From Stygiolobus sp037389425 (lineage in GTDB: Archaea > Thermoproteota > Thermoprotei_A > Sulfolobales > Sulfolobaceae), in assembly GCF_037389425.1 (NCBI RefSeq), contig NZ_JBBHKR010000092.1, positions 1 to 14,429 of the forward strand: a stretch of 14,429 nt of DNA, written 5' to 3'. This document shows, piece after piece, positions 1-7,938 of the stretch. Numbering within the stretch: position 1 is the first letter of the stretch; every line of letters begins with the position of its first letter. A program made the position numbers and the translations under genes. The notes under the pieces are model-generated. The model ran no database searches. It saw nothing but the letters and a program-made list of their open reading frames with translations, and was not told the origin of the DNA.

Positions 1-772
1 TTCTATCTCCTAGAAACTCAACGTAGTCTGACGTCCCTGCAACAACGGTCGCACCGTTCGAGTGCTTAGATATATATTCACTTTTTATTCCCTTCTTCAG
101 ATCCTTTCTCCATTCCTCAAGGGTGACTAGCGTCTCGGTAGTTCCTGAAATATCTACCTGATAAGTTCTTGTGACCCTTACACCTTTGCTTTTAAGGAAT
201 TCAATAATTCCAGTGTGTAAAGCTGTTCCACCTATTTGGCTTAATAGGTCATCTCCTAGCAAAGGAATATGTAAATCCTTAAACTTTCTATCTAAGCTCT
301 CAACTATCGAAGACGGAGTAGCGTTTATAAACGCTGAGGAAGCTATCAACGACTGTTGTGCATAATATTCACTAGCCTTCTGTGCTCCAGTTGGCAACAA
401 GTTCACTACTACATCTACTTTCTCCTTCTTTAACTCTTCTGAGACGTTTACTGGAGGAAGCTCTGACTCTTCTATTATCCTCTCAAGTACTCCTTCCTTA
501 CCGTCTAACGTCTCTCCCCTTATAACAATTATGTCGCTCGTTACCTCTACATGTTTAGGCACTACATTCGGCTTTTCGAAAATAGCTTGCGACAGTCTTT
601 TCCCTACTTTTCTCTTGTCTATATCAAAAGCCTTAACAACCTCAATATCTTCCGGTTTATAAGGAAGTGAGGTAAGAACACCGTATATAGGTTTGCCTTG
701 TTTAACCCATTCGAGCGACTGTAGTAAAGCACTCGCTACATTGCCTATACCTACAAGGGCTACTCTTATCAA
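1..772 (-). CDS. ino1: Inositol-1-phosphate synthase (myo-inositol-3-phosphate synthase), partial at left edge
   Basis: I translated this minus-strand gene by hand; it is open from position 772 to the left edge (257 codons) and its C-terminus lies outside. The family converts glucose-6-phosphate to inositol-1-phosphate with NAD, supplying inositol phospholipid headgroups in archaea. Visible are an N-terminal Rossmann motif (VGIGNVASAL, residues 7-16), DIDKRKVGK near residue 60, NLLPTGAQKAS and FINATPSS in the middle, and GDDLLSQIGGTALHTG toward the end of the visible part; this series is characteristic of the family. The start is a TTG whose first bases overlap the nuoN stop codon (4-base overlap), preceded by GGGGTG at a 5-base spacing. 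There is no upstream ATG in frame. The overlap puts it at the end of the nuo operon and suggests translational coupling, although the metabolic link to complex I is unclear. The family assignment is firm; the exact full length is unknown. Confidence 0.88.
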   Translation of the reverse strand, partial: MIRVALVGIGNVASALLQSLEWVKQGKPIYGVLTSLPYKPEDIEVVKAFDIDKRKVGKRLSQAIFEKPNVVPKHVEVTSDIIVIRGETLDGKEGVLERIIEESELPPVNVSEELKKEKVDVVVNLLPTGAQKASEYYAQQSLIASSAFINATPSSIVESLDRKFKDLHIPLLGDDLLSQIGGTALHTGIIEFLKSKGVRVTRTYQVDISGTTETLVTLEEWRKDLKKGIKSEYISKHSNGATVVAGTSDYVEFLGDR

Positions 773-2163
773 ATTAACACCCCAAAAATCAATGGGGCTA
801 TTATTCCCACTATAATACTTAAGATTGACGCCACTAATGCTGAACTTCTCTCAGGAGAACTGACTCGTTGGAAATTACCCTCTCTAAACATCTCCCTTAT
901 TGGCGGTATATAGTAACCTGCAGCTATTGCACTGTTCAAGAAACCAATTAGAGTGAGCCAGGGCTGAGAGAAAGAAGATTCCAACACGAAAAGCTTAGCC
1001 CAAAAACCTATAATAGGTGGTAAACCTAGTAAGCTCAGTAGCAATACTGACACTGCAAAGGCTAATGCCTTATCTACAGCTGCAATTCCTCTGAACCCAT
1101 CATAGCTACTAGTTCCACTAATTTTTTCCACATGTGAAAGAGCTAGGAATAGACCTGCTTGAGCTATAGAATACGCTAATAAATATATCATCAATCCCGC
1201 TAATCCCACACTCTCATCGTACGGGAACATGGCTATCGGGATTAGCATAAAGCCTACTTGGGTTATACTGCTGTAAGATAACATAGCCGCAAAATCCCTT
1301 CTCGAAAAGGCTGCAACGTTTCCAAAAACCAAGCTTGCTACCGCAATAATAGTAAACATCGCAAAAACGGTTAAAGATACTGGGTAATTCATGGGCTGTA
1401 TGTAATATAGAATGACCACTAGAGGAGCTATACCAACGATCTTACCCACACTAGAGACGAAAGCAACTGAAACTCTATCAGCCATTGAGTAAACGTCAGG
1501 TAACCATCCTTGGAACGGGAATGCTCCTATCTTGAATAGAAAAGCTACTGAGAAGAACAATATACCTAAGATCACCAGTGTCGAATAAGATATCGACGCA
1601 TCTAAAGACAAGTTATTTATCCCTAGCACGTAAAACGCTAGACCCACTATCATGAGCGAGCTTGAGAGCAAGCCCATTACAAGATATTTAACTCCAGCTT
1701 CAGTAGAGTTATAGTCCTTCTTAAGCATAGCTATCACGTAAGTTGCTGCCGATGCTATACCCCAAGAAGCAAATATCATCAATACGTTGTACGCAAAGGC
1801 TAAATAAACTACTCCAAGGTTTGTTAATGTAACCAGAGATAGGAATGAGCTTCTATTATCCCAATCCTTTAGTTCTGTAACTCCTCCAGCTATCACTATT
1901 AATGATGCAAGTATAGAGGCTATAACTATGAAGTAGCCAAAAGGAGTCAAGTATACTGAGTAAGAGAACAGAGAATAATCATAGTACTTTAACAAGAAAA
2001 ATACTAAGAATACGAAAAGAGAGACTAGTAAGGTCACAAAAGTAAGGTAGACTGACCGTAAGAACCCCTTTTCTTCTCCGTTATCAAGGAATAAGACTAC
2101 AATAGATGATGATACCATAATTAATGAAGGAATAACTAAAGGTAGGTAGAGAGAGAATTGCAT
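769..2163 (-). CDS. nuoN: NADH-quinone oxidoreductase subunit N (antiporter-like)
   Basis: A 464-residue protein with about 14 hydrophobic segments, typical of NuoN, the antiporter-like proton-pumping subunit nearest the centre of the complex I membrane arm. Conserved features are Lys211 in FLFKIGAFPFQGWLPDVYS (TM7), Lys241 in SSVGKIVG (TM8), the SYSSITQVGFML motif near 297-308, and Lys390 in GFWAKLFVL (TM12). The region that should carry the TM5 glutamate (residues 126-146, IFASWGIASAA) has no acidic residue, which is unusual. The ATG start at 2163 follows GGGGGTG at a 7-base spacing, and that site overlaps the stop codon of the preceding nuoML gene (4 bases between the genes). Its stop overlaps the start of the inositol-phosphate synthase gene. 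The subunit identity is secure; the pumping competence of the unit is open. Confidence 0.95.
   Translation of the reverse strand: MQFSLYLPLVIPSLIMVSSSIVVLFLDNGEEKGFLRSVYLTFVTLLVSLFVFLVFFLLKYYDYSLFSYSVYLTPFGYFIVIASILASLIVIAGGVTELKDWDNRSSFLSLVTLTNLGVVYLAFAYNVLMIFASWGIASAATYVIAMLKKDYNSTEAGVKYLVMGLLSSSLMIVGLAFYVLGINNLSLDASISYSTLVILGILFFSVAFLFKIGAFPFQGWLPDVYSMADRVSVAFVSSVGKIVGIAPLVVILYYIQPMNYPVSLTVFAMFTIIAVASLVFGNVAAFSRRDFAAMLSYSSITQVGFMLIPIAMFPYDESVGLAGLMIYLLAYSIAQAGLFLALSHVEKISGTSSYDGFRGIAAVDKALAFAVSVLLLSLLGLPPIIGFWAKLFVLESSFSQPWLTLIGFLNSAIAAGYYIPPIREMFREGNFQRVSSPERSSALVASILSIIVGIIAPLIFGVLI
778..783 (-). promoter_or_regulatory. Ribosome binding site GGGGTG deciding a TTG start
   Basis: GGGGTG lies five bases before the TTG at 772-770 and inside the last codons of nuoN. 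It supports TTG as the true start of the inositol-phosphate synthase gene, because no ATG or GTG is available in frame nearby. Confidence 0.65.
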
Positions 2164-2167
2164 CTAT

Positions 2168-5100
2168 TTACACCCCCATTATAATTATTAAGATAAAGAT
2201 TAGGACTACAAACCCACCTAAATAAAGTAAAATATAATCCCTCAAGACTCCAGTGTCTGTAACCTTGACCAAACTCGTTCCCACATTTATTATCCCTTGA
2301 GGTAATTTGACATTTAGACCCATATCAATTACACCGTGTTCAAAGTTATTGTAAAGACCTTGGGCGAACTTGAAGCTAGCAAGCCCCAATAAATCGAGGA
2401 TCGGATTTACATACCAGCCATAGTAAAGGAAGTTTGTCAAAGGTTGAAGAGGAGTCTTACCCATATCTATTCCGTTAAGATATAGACCTAAGGATAACAA
2501 CAAACCGACTAAAGCCCCTATTAATGATATCAAGTCCAAAGAGGTGTAACTAGCGGAAAGACCCAGTGATACTAAGTAAGGTTGGATAGATACGATAAAC
2601 AATAAGCCCAAAATAATTGAAGCTATAACTGTGAAAGCCGGGGCAACAACCATTAGAAGGTGAATATGACCTTCTTCGTGGACTTCCTCGCCATTTTTCC
2701 AAATGAATGTTTTCACTATATATCTGATTATGTAAACTCCGCCTAGTAATTCCACGATCGCATAAAGAGTTAGTAAACCGGCGTCTGATACCAAGTTTCC
2801 TATAAGGTTATGAGCCCAGAAACCTATCAAAGGCGGAACGCTAGCGAGGTTTAGAGCGGCTATTAACTGAAGTATGAAGACCGAAGGTATTTTCTTGTAA
2901 AGTGTTCTGAAGACCCCTACGTATCTGTTTTCAGTGTAATGAATCACACTTCCAGCATTCATGAATAGCGATGCCTTGTATAAGCCGTGGGCTATCATTT
3001 GTATTAAACCAACTATAATTCCCGAGCTTAGGAATACTAAATTGCCAGTGGCTGAGGCAAGTAACGCACCAACCGACGAAGAGAGTATCATAAGTGATAT
3101 TTGGTCTGCTGTTGAATAGGCAAGAATTATTTTTTGTTCGTTTGCTGCCAAAGCACCAGTACTGGTATAAATTGCAGTAAACATGGTTATTCCTACCATA
3201 ATGCTCATCAGTATAGTGGTTTGCGGATCAGGGTATAGGAGATAAGGATACATTAAGAACGTAAGAATAGCTCCTAAGTTTACCATAGTGGCAGCGTGTA
3301 TTAAAGCACTGACGGGCGTAGGACCTGTCATTGCTGTTAAAAGCCACTGTGTTAACGGGAACTGAGCACTCTTCCCCAGTCCGCCTAGTAGTATCAAGAA
3401 TAGTATAACCCACCCGTATGGTAAGAAATAGACCGTATGTATAGCTGTAAACAGCCCTTGATATAATAAGGTAACTCCTGAGTATTGAGTACCGCTTGTG
3501 AGTAATAGTAAGTACCCAAGCCCAACAATTAAACCTACGTCTGCTAATCTCGTAAATATCATAGCCCTTATACCACTTGTGGTTGGTCTCGACAAGTATT
3601 CTATTCCGAGTACTTTCCTTCCGAAGTCACCTACCACGTTCCTATCATTATCATCGAGCCAGTAACTTATTAGTCCGTAGGATGCTAAACTTGTTCCTTC
3701 CCAACCTGCTAAAAATAGTAACACGTTATCTGCGAATACAACGGTCAGCATAGAAGATACGAAGAACCCGAAGAACCCCCAATATCTTCTTAGCACGTTA
3801 TCTTCCTTCATGTACCCTATACTGTACAAAGATATGAAGAAGGCTAAACTTGATACAAAGACTCCTATAATACTCTGAATTAAGGAGGAACTGTAGACAA
3901 AGTAACCGAATAGAGTGACTGCTTGTGTCTGACTGAACAACGGATTACCGAGGGAGGACACCAGACTCTCGACTGACAAAACTAGGGAAATACCTATGAG
4001 AAGAGTTACCACAACACCTCTTACATCCTGATTGACACCCCTAGGTAGTAAAAGAGCTATAAGGGAACCTAAAGCAGGTAGAATTGTAATCAGGAATAGA
4101 GAAATATCGGAACCTTGTAGCGTTTGTACGAAGTTCATGAAAGAGTGAACTAATAACTGAGGGAAGAAAAAGAACAATATACTGACTACAGCTATTAACG
4201 TCATCGGAACCGTGTATTCGTATGCTTTATCTAAGTCTTTCTTTACCTCCTTAACGCCCCCATATACTTTTTTGAATAAATAAGTACCGTAGGCTGAAGA
4301 CACTCCTATTGCTATCATCAGCAATGCGACAAGTAATATTAGCCAACCTAAGCCTATGATCCCTGATAACTGACCTACAGCAAGTAATAGCAAAACTTCG
4401 CTTATCAGTCCAATAGAAGGAGGTAGACCTAGAATATTCAAAAGACCTATAAAGGCTAAAGTTGAATGGATAGGTGATACGAGATATAATCCTCCCAGTT
4501 TTTCTATATCTCTTTCTTCTAGTTCTGTTATTGATGCACCTGCACTCATGAAAAGTAAAGCCTTACCAAAACCATGAGATACGTAAATTAATACTGACGC
4601 TAATATTCCTAGCGGGAGGACTTGTAAAGTTGAGTTAATCCCTAAAAAGAAGGAGACTGAAGCACCCAATAGCATATAACCCATCTGTGAAACACTAGAG
4701 TAGGCTAAGAACCTCTTAAAGTCCCTTTGAGCTAAAGCATTAAGACCTCCGTAAATCATCGTTATAATAGCCCATCCAATGAAGATGGGAGCTAGGTAGT
4801 AAAACGAAGGAAATAGGTAGTAATATAATATTACAACGTAAATGCCTAAACCTACCATATTAGGGCTTAGCAGTATCGATATGGGAGTAGGAGCCTCACC
4901 GTGCGCATAAGGTAACCAAATATTGAAACCGGCAATTGCACCCTTTATTAGCATTCCAATTATACCTATAAAGAAAATTAACTCGGCATAAGAGATAGTT
5001 GAGTAATCATAAGGAACTCCATAAGATGAATAAACGTCCATTTTACCAGTGGTCAAGCCCAGAATAACTATAGAGGTCAAAGTCAAGATTGTCCCTACAT

Positions 5101-5581
5101 GAGTCCATATGAAATACATTAAACTAATTCTCCTTCTGTCACCATAGCCATAAAGAAGGATAAGTAGGAAAGAGGTGACTAGAGCTACCTCTAGGAATAC
5201 ATAAAGCTCCAATAAATTAGTGGAGATGACTACGTAAAGCATAGAAATCGCAAATAACGTGTATAGACCGTAATATAGACTCCATGACTCCTTACCTAAC
5301 TCGTGGAACTTTTTCTCCATATATCGCAAGGAGTAATAAGTTGTTACGAGGGTCACTAACAAGATTGTAATCACAAAGGCATAGTTGAAATCGTTTACAG
5401 TAAACCCAAAGCTCCCTATATTGCTCGCTACATAAAACGTATAATAAAGACCGTATCTAAATACAAAATAGACGTTAACTAGGATAGATAATACTGCGAT
5501 AACCCCGCTTTGCTTACCTCTAACAAAAAAGGTAATTAAAGCGAGAGTAAAAGATATGATGAAAACAATTAAGGTCAACAT
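2168..5581 (-). CDS. Fused NuoM-NuoL antiporter-like subunit of complex I
   Basis: One uninterrupted 1137-codon gene encodes two complete antiporter-like subunits in tandem. Residues 1-480 are NuoM-like: Glu131 (TM5), Lys213 in MLIKGAIAGFNIWLP, AHGEAPTPISILLSP, the FLAYSSVSQMGYML motif near 291-304, and Glu395 (TM12). Residues about 485-1137 are NuoL-like: GWEGTSLASYG with Glu628, GGLGKSAQFPL with Lys737, GPTPVSALIHAATMV with His762, and a C-terminal stretch (about 1040-1137) matching the NuoL lateral helix and last membrane helix. Separate NuoM (about 500) and NuoL (about 610-650) add up to this length. Met482 lies at the junction but has no ribosome binding site before it, so separate initiation is not supported. 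A polar insert (about 642-672) follows the GWEG helix. ATG at 5581 has GAGGTGG upstream, inside the end of nuoK. Gly244 replaces the usual TM8 lysine and His924 the usual TM12 lysine. Confidence 0.93.
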   Translation of the reverse strand: MLTLIVFIISFTLALITFFVRGKQSGVIAVLSILVNVYFVFRYGLYYTFYVASNIGSFGFTVNDFNYAFVITILLVTLVTTYYSLRYMEKKFHELGKESWSLYYGLYTLFAISMLYVVISTNLLELYVFLEVALVTSFLLILLYGYGDRRRISLMYFIWTHVGTILTLTSIVILGLTTGKMDVYSSYGVPYDYSTISYAELIFFIGIIGMLIKGAIAGFNIWLPYAHGEAPTPISILLSPNMVGLGIYVVILYYYLFPSFYYLAPIFIGWAIITMIYGGLNALAQRDFKRFLAYSSVSQMGYMLLGASVSFFLGINSTLQVLPLGILASVLIYVSHGFGKALLFMSAGASITELEERDIEKLGGLYLVSPIHSTLAFIGLLNILGLPPSIGLISEVLLLLAVGQLSGIIGLGWLILLVALLMIAIGVSSAYGTYLFKKVYGGVKEVKKDLDKAYEYTVPMTLIAVVSILFFFFPQLLVHSFMNFVQTLQGSDISLFLITILPALGSLIALLLPRGVNQDVRGVVVTLLIGISLVLSVESLVSSLGNPLFSQTQAVTLFGYFVYSSSLIQSIIGVFVSSLAFFISLYSIGYMKEDNVLRRYWGFFGFFVSSMLTVVFADNVLLFLAGWEGTSLASYGLISYWLDDNDRNVVGDFGRKVLGIEYLSRPTTSGIRAMIFTRLADVGLIVGLGYLLLLTSGTQYSGVTLLYQGLFTAIHTVYFLPYGWVILFLILLGGLGKSAQFPLTQWLLTAMTGPTPVSALIHAATMVNLGAILTFLMYPYLLYPDPQTTILMSIMVGITMFTAIYTSTGALAANEQKIILAYSTADQISLMILSSSVGALLASATGNLVFLSSGIIVGLIQMIAHGLYKASLFMNAGSVIHYTENRYVGVFRTLYKKIPSVFILQLIAALNLASVPPLIGFWAHNLIGNLVSDAGLLTLYAIVELLGGVYIIRYIVKTFIWKNGEEVHEEGHIHLLMVVAPAFTVIASIILGLLFIVSIQPYLVSLGLSASYTSLDLISLIGALVGLLLSLGLYLNGIDMGKTPLQPLTNFLYYGWYVNPILDLLGLASFKFAQGLYNNFEHGVIDMGLNVKLPQGIINVGTSLVKVTDTGVLRDYILLYLGGFVVLIFILIIIMGV

Positions 5582-5584
5582 TCT

Positions 5585-5869
5585 TCATTCCACCTCTAAA
5601 CTACCTTTAGACCTATAATATAGAAATATAGCTGCGAAAGCTACAACGACCTCGATAAGAGCCATGCCAATTGCAAAAATAGAGAAAAATATCGGTAAAT
5701 AAACTTTATTCAGGAGGGATGAAGCTGAAAAAACCATAAGGATTGACGCATTAACAATAATCTCCGAGGACAGTAAGATCCTGATTATATTCTTACTATT
5801 TACTAAACCGTAAGCTCCTATAGCAAGTAGTATTGAGGCTACAGTTAAACCCAAATCACCTAGTATCAT
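5585..5869 (-). CDS. nuoK: NADH-quinone oxidoreductase subunit K
   Basis: A 94-residue, three-helix membrane protein, the normal size for NuoK, which lies between NuoJ and NuoN and contributes to the charged axis across the membrane arm. Both conserved membrane glutamates are present: Glu36 in ILLSSEIIVNASI and Glu73 in MALIEVVVAF, corresponding to the essential pair of the family (Glu36 and Glu72 in E. coli). The ATG at 5869 overlaps the nuoJ stop by four bases (ATGA), and GAGGTGAG precedes it, so translation is probably coupled to nuoJ. The tail (YRSKGSLEVE) holds the ribosome binding site for the next gene. Confidence 0.95.
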   Translation of the reverse strand: MILGDLGLTVASILLAIGAYGLVNSKNIIRILLSSEIIVNASILMVFSASSLLNKVYLPIFFSIFAIGMALIEVVVAFAAIFLYYRSKGSLEVE

Positions 5870-6375
5870 GTCTTCTCACCTCTAGCAAGGGATAAGGCTT
5901 CGATCATAGTAGTTAATAAGGCTACAATTAGAATGACTGTTGGGAACCAATACTGTTGCAAAAAAATATTTGCGAATTTTACTAAACTGAACACAATGGA
6001 CTCCGCTGAGGCTGGAGATATAGACGAGAACGTCACAAATAGCCCTATGTAAACTAAAGCCCCCACTGTAACAGCGGCTACGCCAGCCCAAGGTATCTGT
6101 ACTTCCTTTACTTCTAACCCTCTGAATACTACAAGTGATATGGAAAGAAATACTACTGCAGAACCTACGTATAGGAGCAAGTGAAATGCTGAGTAAAAAG
6201 CATAGGCCGACGGGCTGAGCAGTGCTATAAGTATAGCTATAGCTATTCCTAGAAAGGCAAGCCCTATAGAAGCATAGAATACGTTTCTTTGTCTAGTTAT
6301 AAATATTGCTGAAGCTATGCTTAATATTGAAAATAGAAGAAATAATACTAATTGAAGATCATTCGTCTGGAACAT
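5866..6375 (-). CDS. nuoJ: NADH-quinone oxidoreductase subunit J
   Basis: A 169-residue protein with five predicted membrane helices, matching NuoJ. The diagnostic part is the third helix, LLLYVGSAVVFLSISLVVF (about residues 66-84), equivalent to the YVGA.. segment whose bulge moves during turnover in the complex I family. The ATG at 6375 overlaps the end of nuoI by 17 bases and is preceded by AAGGGGAT; the stop overlaps the nuoK start. Sequence outside the third helix is weakly conserved, as usual for this subunit, so identity rests on that helix, the length and the position between nuoI and nuoK. Confidence 0.93.
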   Translation of the reverse strand: MFQTNDLQLVLFLLFSILSIASAIFITRQRNVFYASIGLAFLGIAIAILIALLSPSAYAFYSAFHLLLYVGSAVVFLSISLVVFRGLEVKEVQIPWAGVAAVTVGALVYIGLFVTFSSISPASAESIVFSLVKFANIFLQQYWFPTVILIVALLTTMIEALSLARGEKT

Positions 6376-6886
6376 ATCTTATCCCCTTCTTTTCATCTAT
6401 TATCGCTTTCACTTTCTTTACGACACCTTCTACTGGAGCTGGCTCATCGAAATCTTGGCTAAACCTATCTGGTCTAAACACTAGATCTCTTCTATTAGTA
6501 AATGTAGCATCGTGAACTCTAGTCTCCTTAAGAGCATCTACTGGACATACATCTACGCAGAAACCACAAAACACACACCTTCCATAGTTGATACTTGGTA
6601 ACTTTTTACCCTCCTCAGTGACCATTTTCATAGCGTCTGCTGGACAGATTAATGCACATAAAGTACAACCTATACATATGTCCTTGTAAAGCCTTATCAT
6701 TCCTCTATAACCAGTAGGCAGACTCAATGACTCTTCTGGGTACTTTATTGTTATCCTCTGCGGAGATATCATATATTTAAGCCCTGCACCTACTGCTTGA
6801 AGATGATCTGTGAAAAGCCTAAAGGGATTCTCCTTTTTATATTCTTTAATTTTCGGGTTTTGTTCCTTTACCTTATCCATATCCAT
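6359..6886 (-). CDS. nuoI: NADH-quinone oxidoreductase subunit I (two 4Fe-4S clusters)
   Basis: This ferredoxin-like subunit carries electrons through the connecting arm toward the quinone site. Two perfect CxxCxxCxxxCP motifs bind clusters N6a and N6b: CIGCTLCALICP with Cys71, 74, 77 and 81, and CVFCGFCVDVCP with Cys104, 107, 110 and 114 (numbered from the chosen start; 175 residues). The reading frame is open back to 6943, but that start would add 19 unconserved residues and overlap nuoH by 76 bases. I chose ATG 6886, directly after GGTGGTGGG; ATG 6880 (six bases after GGTGGG) is equally possible. Either start leaves a 13-19 base overlap with the end of nuoH. The C-terminal 60 residues are charged and lie past the clusters, as in other NuoI proteins. 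Confidence 0.94.
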   Translation of the reverse strand: MDMDKVKEQNPKIKEYKKENPFRLFTDHLQAVGAGLKYMISPQRITIKYPEESLSLPTGYRGMIRLYKDICIGCTLCALICPADAMKMVTEEGKKLPSINYGRCVFCGFCVDVCPVDALKETRVHDATFTNRRDLVFRPDRFSQDFDEPAPVEGVVKKVKAIIDEKKGIRYVPDE

Positions 6887-7938
6887 CCCACCACCAAACC
6901 TAAAATAATTGAGGCAAAAGCTACGGGTAATAAATACTTCCAAGACCCACGTAGGGCTTGGTCCAACCTGTATCTACCATAAACACCCCTTAAAAAAACT
7001 GAAAACCATAAAACTAATATTGCCTTTATTGACGTGATTAATGCTCCGGGTAGTCCTGAAAGAGGTGCCCAACCACCCAAAAACAGATCAGCAAATATGA
7101 AAGAATAAGCAAATGTGGCTATGTAACCTCCACCCATAGCTAGAACAAATAAGAAACCGCTATACTCTGTTGCAGGCCCTAGCACTAACTCAGTATCAGC
7201 CTCTACAATGTCAAATGGAAACCTACCAGTGCCCATTATCATCCCTACAAAGAACACTAAAGCCGCTAATGGATTAGCTATGATACCTGGAATTCCAGTA
7301 GCTACCACTCTTGCTATATCTAAAGTGTGGTACTCTAGGGCTATTGCTACAACTGCCATGAGTATTAGAACGTCGTAAGATACAGACAATAACGATTCCC
7401 TAACAGCACCTAAAATAGCAAATCTGTTATTCGTAGCCCAAGCCTGTAGAAGTATAAATATTGGAATTATAGCCAATATGCCAAGCACTAGAACCATATT
7501 ATACTCGACAAAGTAACCTACTAAAACCCCTTGTCCTATTTCGGGGTCGTAAAAATCATAATAATAGGGCGATAAAACAGAACCGCTTTGTGGTATTGAT
7601 GAAAACGGAATTAACACCATTGGTATAAAACTGAATGCTAATGGTAATACAGGGGCTAATACGTACAGAGTGGGATTTACTCCGTTAGGTATTATTATTT
7701 CTGAGAACACTATTCTAATTGCGTCTGCTACTAGTTGTAATAATCCCCCTGTCCTCTTGGAGACGTATAATGGACCTATCCTCATCTGCACTCTCGCAGC
7801 TGCTTTTCTCTCAAACCATATGGTTACCAATAGTATTACTGTAGTAAATATTAGCCCCGGGAATATTATTACTGCAAAAAATGAAGGGTAAAAGAGATAG
7901 AACTTTATCAAACTAATTATATGGGAAAGGGACAACAT
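6868..7938 (-). CDS. nuoH: NADH-quinone oxidoreductase subunit H
   Basis: A 356-residue membrane protein with about eight helices. NuoH lines the quinone tunnel with NuoB and NuoD and anchors the soluble arm. Conserved motifs are WFERKAAARVQMRIGPLYVS (about residues 41-60), GGLLQLVADAIRIVFSE shortly after, and GRFPFDIVEADTELVLGP with TEYSGFLF (about 237-262), equivalent to the acidic loop of the family (canonical APFDLPEAEQEL). The start ATG 7938 shares its A with the TAA stop of nuoD (TAATG), a tight one-base overlap typical of coupled translation. All core parts are present, with no sign of truncation. Confidence 0.96.
   Translation of the reverse strand: MLSLSHIISLIKFYLFYPSFFAVIIFPGLIFTTVILLVTIWFERKAAARVQMRIGPLYVSKRTGGLLQLVADAIRIVFSEIIIPNGVNPTLYVLAPVLPLAFSFIPMVLIPFSSIPQSGSVLSPYYYDFYDPEIGQGVLVGYFVEYNMVLVLGILAIIPIFILLQAWATNNRFAILGAVRESLLSVSYDVLILMAVVAIALEYHTLDIARVVATGIPGIIANPLAALVFFVGMIMGTGRFPFDIVEADTELVLGPATEYSGFLFVLAMGGGYIATFAYSFIFADLFLGGWAPLSGLPGALITSIKAILVLWFSVFLRGVYGRYRLDQALRGSWKYLLPVAFASIILGLVVGWIWIR

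Noticed and set aside
171..365. Plus-strand 64-codon frame at the left edge
   Set aside because: It is antisense to the inositol-phosphate synthase, which has clear family motifs in the minus-strand frame.
3228..3413. A 61-codon frame on the same strand inside the NuoL-like half
   Set aside because: It is a shadow frame; the real frame carries conserved NuoL residues throughout.
6887..6943. Upstream extension of nuoI to ATG 6943
   Set aside because: It would add 19 unconserved residues overlapping nuoH deeply and lacks a better ribosome binding site than the GGTGGTGGG just before 6886.
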